Of a stretch of 64,000 bases of DNA, positions 1 through 7,119 are shown piece after piece; the first letter of the stretch is position 1, and the number at the start of each line of letters is the position of its first letter. The notes beneath the pieces were generated by a model. It saw only the letters and a program-made list of their open reading frames with translations. It was not told where the DNA came from and did not search any database. The stretch spans positions 9,132,501-9,196,500 of the forward strand of contig PUFA01000066.1 of assembly GCA_003508835.1 (NCBI GenBank). Direction: 5' to 3'. Source of the stretch: Eonycteris spelaea (Eukaryota > Chordata > Mammalia > Chiroptera > Pteropodidae). The position numbers and the translations under genes are program-made.

Positions 1-987
1 GTTCTTGATTCGCTGTCTCGAGGAGGACATTTACTTCCAAGTGAATGGCTGCGTATAGTCCAGGCTGTGCTTACCCGTGGTCAGTTTTTAACTTGGAAGG
101 CAGATTTTGCTGACCGCTGCCAGACCATCGCTGCTGCCAATGTAAAGGACCCTCATTCCCCAACAGCATCCTGGACTTTTGATAAGCTTACGGGACAGGG
201 CAGATATATCTCTGAAACTAGGCAGCAGCGCCTCCCCCTTGGTCTTTTATCTCAAGTGAAAGATGCGGCCTTGGGCGCTTGGATTTCACTCCCTGCTTCC
301 GGGACTGCTAATACTCCCCTAACTAAGATTACTCAAGGCTCGCAAGAAGATTACAGTGAATTTGTTAGCAGGCTGTTAGAGGCCGCCGAAAGAACACTTG
401 GTTCCGAGGCTGCCAATGATAAGATTGTAAAACAGTTGGCCTATGAAAACGCCAATTCGGCATGTCGAGCAGTCCTCCGAGGTAAGACTCGGGACAAAAC
501 TCTTGATGAAATGCTGAGAATGTGTAGAGATGTTGATCCTTTTACATCTAAAGTTCAAGCCCTTTTAGCTGTAGGTGCCGCTGTTCAGACTCCCCCGGCT
601 TCTTATCCTCCTCCCTTCCCCAGGGGCGCATCGCCTATGCGTAACTGCTTTAAATGTGGACAGCCAGGCCATTTCGCTCGCCAATGCCCTACCACGGCTC
701 CTCCTCCTAGAGTTGGGTCAATCCCCGGCATTTGCCCTCGCTGCCATAAGGGGCGGCACTGGGCCAAAGAGTGCCGTAGCAATCCAACAAATCCTTTTTA
801 CAGCACCACAAATCCTTTCACCCCCCCCTTTCAGGGAAACGGGCTGAGGGGCCAGCCCCGGGCCCCCCAGCCAATTCCATTCCAGCCGGCCTCGGGGAAC
901 AGCCAAGCTGTAGCACTCCCGCCCTCTATCGGGCCACACCCGGGAGTGCAGGACTTGACCTCTGTGCCTCCTCCTCAACAATATTAA
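1..987 (+). CDS. gag: gag, 3' part (capsid C-terminal region and nucleocapsid)
   Basis: The frame is open from base 1 to the TAA at 985-987 (328 codons visible); no start codon belongs here because the gene begins outside the window. Counting base 1 as codon 1, a major homology region of capsid (Q-G-x-x-E-x-x-x-x-F-V-x-R-L) begins near residue 112. Two CCHC zinc knuckles follow: CFKCGQPGHFARQC at residues 216-229 and CPRCHKGRHWAKEC at 245-258. Between and after them lies a proline-rich tail. Gag builds the immature particle and the knuckles bind genomic RNA. No PPPY or PTAP/PSAP late motif is seen in this part; it would be expected further upstream. The visible part shows no break. The last 50 codons overlap pro in the -1 frame. 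Confidence 0.93.
   Translation, partial: VLDSLSRGGHLLPSEWLRIVQAVLTRGQFLTWKADFADRCQTIAAANVKDPHSPTASWTFDKLTGQGRYISETRQQRLPLGLLSQVKDAALGAWISLPASGTANTPLTKITQGSQEDYSEFVSRLLEAAERTLGSEAANDKIVKQLAYENANSACRAVLRGKTRDKTLDEMLRMCRDVDPFTSKVQALLAVGAAVQTPPASYPPPFPRGASPMRNCFKCGQPGHFARQCPTTAPPPRVGSIPGICPRCHKGRHWAKECRSNPTNPFYSTTNPFTPPFQGNGLRGQPRAPQPIPFQPASGNSQAVALPPSIGPHPGVQDLTSVPPPQQY
834..866 (+). promoter_or_regulatory. gag-pro -1 ribosomal frameshift signal
   Basis: The heptamer G GGA AAC lies at 834-840 with its last two triplets in the gag frame, the standard X XXY YYZ layout and the kind of site known in betaretroviruses. A step back by one base enters the frame that carries dUTPase and protease and stays open. 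Downstream, GGGGCC (848-853) can pair with GGCCCC (861-866) around a 7-nt loop, 7 nt after the heptamer, a usual spacing. Alternatively GGGCTG (841-846) pairs with CAGCCC (853-858) while 848-852 pairs with 862-866, which would be a pseudoknot but with no spacer. Which fold forms is not known from the sequence alone. Confidence 0.85.
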
Positions 988-1756
988 CACCTGAAGAGGG
1001 AGTTACAATTATTTCTACAGGAATTTATGGCCCACCTCCAAAAGATACCTATTTTCTAATTTTAGGGCGAGCTTCCACCACGATAAACGGCCTTATTGTC
1101 CACCCTTCCTTAGTTGACAATGACTATACTGGAGAAATAAAAATTCTTGCTAGTGCCCCTCAGTGCCCTGTCAGTATTATGAAAGGCCAGCGCCTTGCGC
1201 AGGCGCTCCCCCTCCCTTTAAGTACATCTTACCCTGCTATCCATAAAAAGCGAGGCCCCTCTACCCCAGGTTCTTCAGACTTATATTGGGTCCAGGCTAT
1301 TACTAAAGAACGCCCTACCCTTAAACTTAAGATCCAAGGAAAATTATTTGGAGGGATTTTAGATTCGGGGGCCGACTCTACGGTCATATCTCAGGCTTCA
1401 TGGCCCCCCAGCTGGCCCTTACACGCCTCCTTGACCCATTTGCAAGGAATTGGGCAGTCAAGAAACACTTTACAAAGTTCACAGTTATTGAACTGGGAAG
1501 ATGAAGTAGGAAATACGGATTCATTCAGCCTTTCGTAGTTCCTGGGTTGCCGGTAAATCTTTGGGGAAGAGATATCCTTTCCCAAATGAAGGTCATCATG
1601 TGTAGCCCTAATGAAGTTGTAGCACAGCAGATGCTTTCACAAGGTTACCTCCCTGGTCAAGGGTTGGGCAAACTAAAACAGGGAGATCCCAGCCCAATAC
1701 TGGCTACGCCTAAGACAGACCGCTCAGGTTTAGGGTTTGAAAAACATTTTTTGTAA
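840..1756 (+). pseudogene. pro: pro: dUTPase, aspartic protease and G-patch, one frameshift
   Basis: Read in the -1 frame from the gag slip site. First comes a trimeric dUTPase with the start motif RATPGSAGLDL near 930-960, GRAS near 1068, YTGEI near 1125 and GQRLAQ near 1185; it hydrolyses dUTP. The protease follows with the catalytic LDSGAD at 1359-1376, serine in place of the commoner threonine, and a flap-like segment after it. Between about 1512 and 1523 the homology passes to the neighbouring frame (net loss of one base), so the original frame stops at 1536-1538. The second frame carries the protease end with NLWGRDIL near 1556 and a glycine-rich G-patch (GYLPGQGLGK, about 1642-1671), then stops at 1754-1756. 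The protease cannot be completed in one frame as read. Confidence 0.88.
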
Positions 1757-2829
1757 GGGCCGTTGCTCCTCCTGCACTCCAAGCAGACAAGATTACTTGG
1801 AAAAGTGATGTTCCTGTCTGGATCGATCAATGGCCCCTTACTACTACAAAATTAAATGCAGCCATAGAGTTAGTGCAGGAACAGCTGGCTGCTGGACATA
1901 TTGAACCTTCTACATCCCCTTGGAACACTCCAATCTTTGTAATCCAAAAGAAATCAGGCAAATGGCGGCTCTTACAAGACCTCAGGGCGGTCAATAAGAC
2001 TATGGTCCCTATGGGCGCATTACAACCTGGAATTCCCTCTCCAATAGCCATCCCTAAAGGGTATGTCAAATTAGTTATTGATCTAAAAGATTGCTTTTTC
2101 TCCATACCTTTACATCCTGATGATTGCAAACGTTTTGCCTTTAGTTTACCCATTACCAATTGTGTAGGGCCTTCTCCTCGGTTTCAATGGAGAGTCCTCC
2201 CACAAGGAATGGCCAACAGCCCTACTCTTTGCCAAAAATTTGTAGCCCAGACTATAGACCCCTTTAGGTTGCTCTTCCCCACTTTGTATATTATCCATTA
2301 TATGGATGATATTCTTCTTGCCGGTCCTGACCAGCAACAGCTCTATGCGGCCAGTCAGCAACTAGTCACTGCCCTCCGAGATCGAGGACTACACATTTCC
2401 CCAGAAAAAGTCCAGGTCCACCCCCCTCAACTATTTTTAGGCTTTGAATTATTTTCTAATAAAATCCTCACTCAAAAAATTCAGCTAAAGAGAAGCTCCT
2501 TAAACACTCTTAATGATTTTCAGCGTCTGCTAGGAGACATCAATTGGCTTAGACCTTATTTAAAACTGACCACCGGAGAGTTAAAGCCCTTGTTTGATGT
2601 CCTACGCGGAGATCCTGATCCCTCCTCCCCCCGCTCGCTTTCACCAGAAGCACAAAGGGCGTTAACCATTGTAGAGCGGGCTATTTCTGAACAGACCATT
2701 AGCTACTTCTCTCCACATTTAAGTTTGTGGCTGCTCATTTTTCCCACTCCCTTCTCCCCTACAGGAGTCCTTTGGCAAAACCATCCACTATTTTGGGTTC
2801 ATTTGCCAGCCTCCCCCCTAGAGTCTTAG
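1741..2829 (+). CDS. pol: pol module 1: reverse transcriptase, open
   Basis: This frame opens at 1741 after a TGA at 1738-1740 and is meant to be entered by frameshift, so a methionine start is not needed; an internal GTG at 1873 is not a real start. The fingers and palm are present: the segment KWRLLQDLR, the catalytic aspartate in LVIDLKDCF, LPQGMANSP at 2197-2223 and the YMDD catalytic motif at 2299-2310, followed by thumb residues (LLGDINWLRPYL). The enzyme copies viral RNA into DNA. The frame stops at 2827-2829, but the homology continues in another frame right after a run of six C at 2813-2818, so this stop reflects a one-base loss and not the natural end. Confidence 0.93.
   Translation, partial: KTFFVRAVAPPALQADKITWKSDVPVWIDQWPLTTTKLNAAIELVQEQLAAGHIEPSTSPWNTPIFVIQKKSGKWRLLQDLRAVNKTMVPMGALQPGIPSPIAIPKGYVKLVIDLKDCFFSIPLHPDDCKRFAFSLPITNCVGPSPRFQWRVLPQGMANSPTLCQKFVAQTIDPFRLLFPTLYIIHYMDDILLAGPDQQQLYAASQQLVTALRDRGLHISPEKVQVHPPQLFLGFELFSNKILTQKIQLKRSSLNTLNDFQRLLGDINWLRPYLKLTTGELKPLFDVLRGDPDPSSPRSLSPEAQRALTIVERAISEQTISYFSPHLSLWLLIFPTPFSPTGVLWQNHPLFWVHLPASPLES
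1747..1753 (+). promoter_or_regulatory. Candidate pro-pol -1 slippery site
   Basis: T TTT TTG sits in register just before the pro stop codon at 1754-1756. Slipping back one base enters the frame that is open from 1741 and encodes reverse transcriptase. The heptamer type is a recognised slippery sequence. I see no convincing hairpin directly downstream, so the stimulating structure is unproven. Confidence 0.65.
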
Positions 2830-3475
2830 CTACCTATCCTCAATTAGTTGCTGCCCTCTTACGTTTAGGCCGAGAGGCAGCCCTCAAGTTGTTCGGGAGA
2901 GACCCTGAAGTTATAACCCTCCCATACAACACGTCTCAGTTACAATGGCTTATTCAACATGATGATGATTGGGCAATCAGCTGCACCTCCTTCCAGGGGA
3001 CAATAGACAATCATTACCCTGCGGACAGATTAGTCCAGTTCCTTCAAAAGACCCCGGTTGTCTTTCCCAAAAGGACTAAAACCACACCAATTGCTGGGGC
3101 CGTAATGGTGTTCTCTGATGGGTCCTCCTCCGGTATAGCCGCCTTCAGCATTAATGGGCAGATTACTCGAATACAGACAGACTCTCCTCTGCACAGCTTG
3201 TTGAATTAACTGCAATAATCAAGGTTTTTGAGCTTTTAATAGATGCCCCCTTTAACCTTTACACTGATAGTGCCTATGTAGCCACCTCTGTTCCCCTATT
3301 AGAGACAGTGCCTTACATACGTCCCTCTACAAATGCTTCCCCCCTATTCGCAAAATTACAAAAACTAATTCTAAACCGCGGTGCCCCTTTTTTCATCGGG
3401 CACATACGCGCTCACTCTGGCCTTCCGGGGCCGCTTGCCAAGGCAATGACAGGGTTGATCTGGCAACTCAATTAG
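2800..3475 (+). pseudogene. pol: pol module 2: connection and RNase H, broken by frameshifts
   Basis: After the RT frame breaks, the connection domain continues one frame over up to the stop at 3207-3209. It contains the first RNase H aspartate in FSDGSSSG (gat at 3118-3120). Around 3180-3192 the homology moves to a further frame, carrying a second RNase H motif LYTDSAYVA (aspartate at 3266-3268) and the C-terminal AHSGLPGP segment. Around 3434-3443 it moves again, into the integrase frame; the RNase H frame itself meets a TAG at 3473-3475. RNase H degrades the RNA strand of the hybrid during reverse transcription. The motifs survive but no single frame covers the domain. Confidence 0.88.
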
Positions 3476-4362
3476 TAGCCTCTGTCACGTCAGACTCACC
3501 CTTGGTTGCAGCCCAACGGGCTCATGAACTACATCATCTCAATGCTCACACTCTTAGACTCAAATTTTCAATCACCCGAGAACAGGCCCGCCAAATAGTT
3601 CGGCAATGTCAAGGATGCCTAACTCTCCTCCCAGAGCCTCATACCGGAATCAACCCCCGGGGGTTAGTCCCAGGAGAGATATGGCAAATGGATGTCACTC
3701 ATTACCCTCCCTTTGGTAAATTAAAATATATTCATGTGTCTATTGACACCTGCAGTGGTTTTCTATGTGCATCCTTGCAAACGGGAGAGGCAACTAAAAA
3801 CGTTATTACCCATGTTCTCTCATGCCTGGCATATCTGCCACAACCTAAAGTTTTAAAAACTGACAATGGCCCTGGATACGCCAGCTCTAGCTTTAAACAG
3901 TTCTGTGCACAGTTAGGTATTAAGCACATAACGGGAATTCCTTATAATCCCCAAGGCCAAGGTATTGTTGAAAGAGCCCACTTAACTCTTAAAAACATGT
4001 TATTCAAACTTCAGTCGGGGGGAGAAGCACTCTACCCGAAAACAGGTAATGCAAAGACACTCCTAAATCATGCACTATTTGTTCTCAATTTTCTTACCCA
4101 TGACTCCGCGGGTAAAACCGCTGCTGATCGCCTTTGGCATCCCTCCACGGCAGATAACTATGCACAGGCTATGTGGAAAGATCCGATGACCAACACATGG
4201 CACGGGCCTGACCCTGTACTCATATGGGGGAAAGGACATGCTTGTATATATGATGCTAAGGTACAAAATGCCCGATGGCTCCCAGATAGACTCATTAAAC
4301 CCCTAGACACAAATAAAAGCAAAAACAATAATAATTCCAATCCAGGGCATATTAACCCCTGA
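3440..4362 (+). CDS. pol: pol module 3: integrase, open
   Basis: The frame is open from about 3440 to the TGA at 4360-4362. The N-terminal HHCC zinc-binding domain has histidines in HELHH (from 3523) and the cysteine pair in CQGC (3607-3618). The catalytic core shows the D, D-35-E triad: Asp at 3691-3693 (WQMDVTH), Asp at 3862-3864 (KTDNGPGY) and Glu at 3970-3972 (GIVERAH). The C-terminal DNA-binding domain ends in a lysine/asparagine-rich tail. Integrase inserts the viral DNA into the host chromosome. All key residues are present; the module is joined to RT only through the broken RNase H stretch. Env begins 37 bases after the stop. Confidence 0.93.
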
Positions 4363-4399
4363 GAAGCCTTCCCTTTTTGTTTATTTTCAGGAGGCAAAA

Positions 4400-6399
4400 A
4401 TGAAGACATGCACGCTACTGATCCTCGTCATGGCCCTTCGCCCCGTTTGGACCCATCAAATTCTCAATTTCACCTGGACAGTCACCAATGAAGCAGGAGA
4501 CGTCGCCTTCAATTCTCCACATTAGCAAGTACCCCCCCTGGCCCGTTCTTACCCCTGATCTCTGTGATCTGGCTGCCGGAGCTTCCGCGGCCTGGGGACT
4601 CCCAGACCTTTACCTCCCCCTTCCCAAGCTCCCCCCCTTGACAATGCTCCCACTCACTCTAGCCCGTTCCCCTGGGTGTCATACCGCCGTAAAAAGAACC
4701 TATCTCAGAGAAACAGAGTTTTATGTTTGCCCTGGAGCTCATAGAGATCGAACCCTTAACTATAAATGTGGATACAGAGACTCCTATTTCTGTGGCTCCT
4801 GGGGGTGTGAGACCACGGGAGACGCTAGTTGGAAGCCTAGCTCCACTTGGGATTATATAACTGTAAGTAGGACTTGGAATCCCAAGCGTAACTCAACCGT
4901 ACCCACTCCCGAATGTCAAAACACCGATCCACAGGGGGACGATGTACACCGCTCTCCATTGCCTTTACTGACAAGGGAAAAAGGGCCCCTATTGATGGAT
5001 GGCTCAGGGGACATGAATGGGGGCTAAGGCTTTATATTTCAGGAACTGACCCTGGGCTCACTTTTAAATCAAATTACTTCGATCCATTCCAAACGCCAAC
5101 AAGCACGTTATCCTTGGCCCTATTGCCCCTAAGACAAAAGACCCAAAACCTTCTAACCCTTCCCCCCTGTCTGCTAGTACTGTTTTCCAGGCTTTGCTCC
5201 CCCCGGTTTTACCCTCTACAGGCGAAATCCTTAAAGGCCTGGCTAATGTGACTGCAGAATCCCTTAACTCCACTGGATATAGCGAGTGCTGGTTATGTTT
5301 CTCCCCCGTTCCCCCGTTTTACGAAGGGATAGCAGTTTTAGTCAATACCTCAGCAGACCTCATACTTACCAATGACTCCAGCAAGACTCGCTGGTCAGAT
5401 CCCTTCCGTTTTTCAGAGACCTCTCCGGGTCTCACGTTGGCTCAGCTTTCGGGAATAGGCCTCTGTATACATAGCCCCCTCTTGCGTCTACCCCCTCAGC
5501 TAGTACCCATTTGTAACAGCTCCTTCTCACCCCCGCTGTCCTATGAATATCTTGTCGCACCCAACGGTACTTATTTTGCTTGCTCCTTTGGCATAACGCC
5601 CTCCGTTAACCCGCGCTTACTAATATCTAACAATGAATATTGTGTTTTAGTCATGCTCATGCCCAAAATTTCCATACATCCCACCGAAGACCTCCTTCCA
5701 TATTACTCGGGCTCTGCTCGTACTAAGCGTGAGCCGGTAACCGCCATTACCTTATCTGTATTATTAGGATTGGGAGCAGCTGGGGCCGGAACAGGCATTG
5801 CCTCCATAATTACTTCTAAACAACAATATTATGCTCTTAGTCAGGCTATTGATAAAGACATACAAAATCTGCAAGAGGGTTTAGACAGCCTGAAGGAATC
5901 TGTTGTCTCTCTCTCAGAGGTAGTGCTCCAAAATCGCCGAGGGTTAGACCTCCTCTTCTTGAAAGAAGGAGGCCTCTGCGCTGCTCTTAAAGAAGAATGT
6001 TGCTTTTATAAAGACAAAACAGGATTAGTACAAGATAGCATCGATAAAGTTAAGAAAAACCTAGAGGCCAGGCAAAAACAAAGAGAAAAAGATGAGGCCT
6101 GGTACAAAAACTGGACCTCTGCCACCCCTTGGCTAACTACTCTGATCCCCGCCATCCTTGGACCCTTGGCAGGATTCTTCCTTTTAGTGTCTCTTGGCCC
6201 CTGGGCCTTAAGAAAACTGACAGTTTTTATTCGAGAGCAGGTTGACCAGCTCGTCAAGCCAGCGGTTGCTGTTCATTATCACAGACTTACAGCCTGTGAT
6301 GAAGAGTCTTGCATCGAGCCAACCAATGCTCCAGGTCTCCGGTTCTCAACTTTACAGGCGCCTCGACCGTGGTACCATCGATTTTGGCGCCGTACTTAA
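4400..6399 (+). pseudogene. env: env, gammaretroviral-type, SU half broken
   Basis: The ATG at 4400-4402 opens a hydrophobic signal peptide (TLLILVMAL) but the frame ends in TAG at 4523-4525 after 41 codons. SU homology continues one frame over, past a run of seven C at 4532-4538, until 5025-5027. Near the five-G run at 4934-4938 it shifts again, and between about 5060 and 5107 it moves to the frame that stays open to the end. So at least three shifts plus a nonsense codon hit SU, while the C-terminal part is spared. Several Cys and N-x-S/T sites fit a secreted surface glycoprotein. SU would bind the host receptor. As read it cannot be made whole. Confidence 0.88.
5107..6399 (+). CDS. env: env C-terminal open frame: SU end plus complete TM
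   Basis: This frame is open for about 430 codons to the TAA at 6397-6399; an in-frame ATG is not near its start (5194 is CTG-like), so translation as a separate protein is uncertain. Order of features: CWLC at 5287-5298 (the SU motif that isomerises a disulfide with TM), furin-type RTKR at 5719-5730, a glycine/alanine-rich fusion peptide, a heptad helix, an immunosuppressive-type segment beginning [13 protein letters not shown]6CC at 5977-6003, a second helical stretch, a membrane span from about 6130 to 6210 and a cytoplasmic tail of about 60 residues. The TM subunit drives membrane fusion. All structural landmarks are intact, in contrast to SU upstream. Confidence 0.9.
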   Translation, partial: VILGPIAPKTKDPKPSNPSPLSASTVFQALLPPVLPSTGEILKGLANVTAESLNSTGYSECWLCFSPVPPFYEGIAVLVNTSADLILTNDSSKTRWSDPFRFSETSPGLTLAQLSGIGLCIHSPLLRLPPQLVPICNSSFSPPLSYEYLVAPNGTYFACSFGITPSVNPRLLISNNEYCVLVMLMPKISIHPTEDLLPYYSGSARTKREPVTAITLSVLLGLGAAGAGTGIASIITSKQQYYALSQAIDKDIQNLQEGLDSLKESVVSLSEVVLQNRRGLDLLFLKEGGLCAALKEECCFYKDKTGLVQDSIDKVKKNLEARQKQREKDEAWYKNWTSATPWLTTLIPAILGPLAGFFLLVSLGPWALRKLTVFIREQVDQLVKPAVAVHYHRLTACDEESCIEPTNAPGLRFSTLQAPRPWYHRFWRRT

Positions 6400-6719
6400 T
6401 ATGGCTCATATGCTGGTCCGCCAGAACCAGGCATACCCCTAAGTATATGAGGGTATGGGCATCGAGATGAGTGCGAGACAAAGTACTGCAAGGGAGGGTT
6501 CTTCTAGAACCTCTCTGGTCCTCCCTGAGAATACGCCTGGCTTGCATAGAGGTTGGTATCCATATGTACATAAAGCCTTGATATATTAAGATCAATTTGG
6601 CTTTCAGCTCTGCCTCTCCTCCCCAAAAGATACCGAGAGCATTTGCAGGATGTTACCCTGCTGGAGGAGCCAGGCCTCTATTCCCTCACTCGATTAAGGC
6701 CCACCTTTCTAAAATAAAT
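6400..6719 (+). other. env-LTR spacer with candidate RNA hairpin
   Basis: No gene is seen between the env stop and the polypurine tract. In type D retroviruses this position carries the constitutive transport element, which exports unspliced RNA. Here GGTTCT (6498-6503) pairs with AGAACC (6507-6512) around a 3-nt loop, enclosed by AGGGAG (6492-6497) pairing with CTCCCT (6522-6527). I do not recognise the two-fold loop sequences of the known element, so function is a guess from position and shape. Confidence 0.4.
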
Positions 6720-6733
6720 AGAAAGGGAGGAGA
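6718..6733 (+). promoter_or_regulatory. Polypurine tract
   Basis: A run of A and G (about 6720-6733, with AAAGGGAGGAGA) directly precedes the TG that starts the LTR. This is the expected RNase H-resistant primer for plus-strand synthesis. Confidence 0.8.
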
Positions 6734-6813
6734 TGTCGGGAGCCACACAAAGACAAAAAGATGGCCACGGTTCATGAGGTTCCTGCTTCACTTCCTGGAG
6801 ATTAGCTGCAAGC

Positions 6814-6847
6814 CCGCGCGCGCCAACAATGAAGCCGCGCGCGCCAA
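6814..6847 (+). promoter_or_regulatory. Repeated GCGCGCC block in U3, E2F-like
   Basis: The 13-mer CCGCGCGCGCCAA occurs at 6814-6826 and again at 6835-6847, 21 bp apart. On the minus strand the second copy reads TTTTGGCGCGC, which contains the E2F consensus TTTSSCGC; the first copy is one base off. Binding is inferred from the motif only. Confidence 0.5.
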
Positions 6848-6978
6848 AAGATACTCTTCTCTCCCCTCCTTCCCCATTATCATATACCAATCAGAATGTA
6901 GCTTATTGCCACCCCTGCTACGCGGCCAATCCCCTGCCTACATGTATCCTATAGCCCACTCCGCCCCTGAACACCAGT

Positions 6979-6987
6979 GTATATATA
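6979..6987 (+). promoter_or_regulatory. LTR TATA box
   Basis: GTATATATA at 6979-6987 in an LTR-like setting, with CCAAT motifs 60-95 bp upstream. Transcription would start at about 7008-7015. Confidence 0.75.
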
Positions 6988-6999
6988 CCCCTGTCTCAC

Positions 7000-7005
7000 A
7001 ATAAA
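7000..7005 (+). terminator. LTR polyadenylation signal
   Basis: AATAAA at 7000-7005. It lies between TATA and the predicted cap site, so in the 3' LTR cleavage would follow shortly after R begins, as in other viruses with a short R. Confidence 0.75.
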
Positions 7006-7119
7006 ATTTGAAGGCTTGATCAGAGTATTGTCTTGCCTTCGCTCTTCTCTCGCCCCCATTTTCTTTCAGGTCGGATCCTCCTCGTCCCCACAAATAACTA
7101 GGTCCCGCGGGTCGGGACA

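Larger units (their letters stand above)
1..7119 (+). mobile_element. Endogenous type D-like betaretrovirus, 5' end outside window
   Basis: Gag, pro, pol, env and a 3' LTR follow each other in one orientation without large gaps. The body is clearly less GC-rich than the host DNA that follows. The dUTPase-protease fusion, G-patch tail and two -1 frame steps are betaretroviral traits; the envelope with CWLC, RTKR and CX6CC is of the gammaretroviral kind, a combination known from simian type D retroviruses. The 5' LTR, primer-binding site and N-terminal gag lie left of the window, so neither LTR-LTR divergence nor target-site duplication can be read. Frame breaks in pro, pol and env make the copy defective as read. 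That the element is endogenous is inferred from its continuity with repeat-bearing host DNA. Confidence 0.95.
6734..7119 (+). repeat. 3' LTR, 386 bp
   Basis: The LTR starts TGTCGGGAGCC right after the polypurine tract and most likely ends at GGGACA (7114-7119), giving TG...CA ends. The 5' copy is outside the window, so the right edge rests on the terminal dinucleotide and on similarity to type D LTR ends, not on a pairwise match. U3 holds two CCAAT motifs (near 6887 and 6924), a repeated CCGCGCGCGCCAA block and a TATA box; the poly(A) signal lies between TATA and the expected cap site, which implies a very short R region. Confidence 0.85.
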
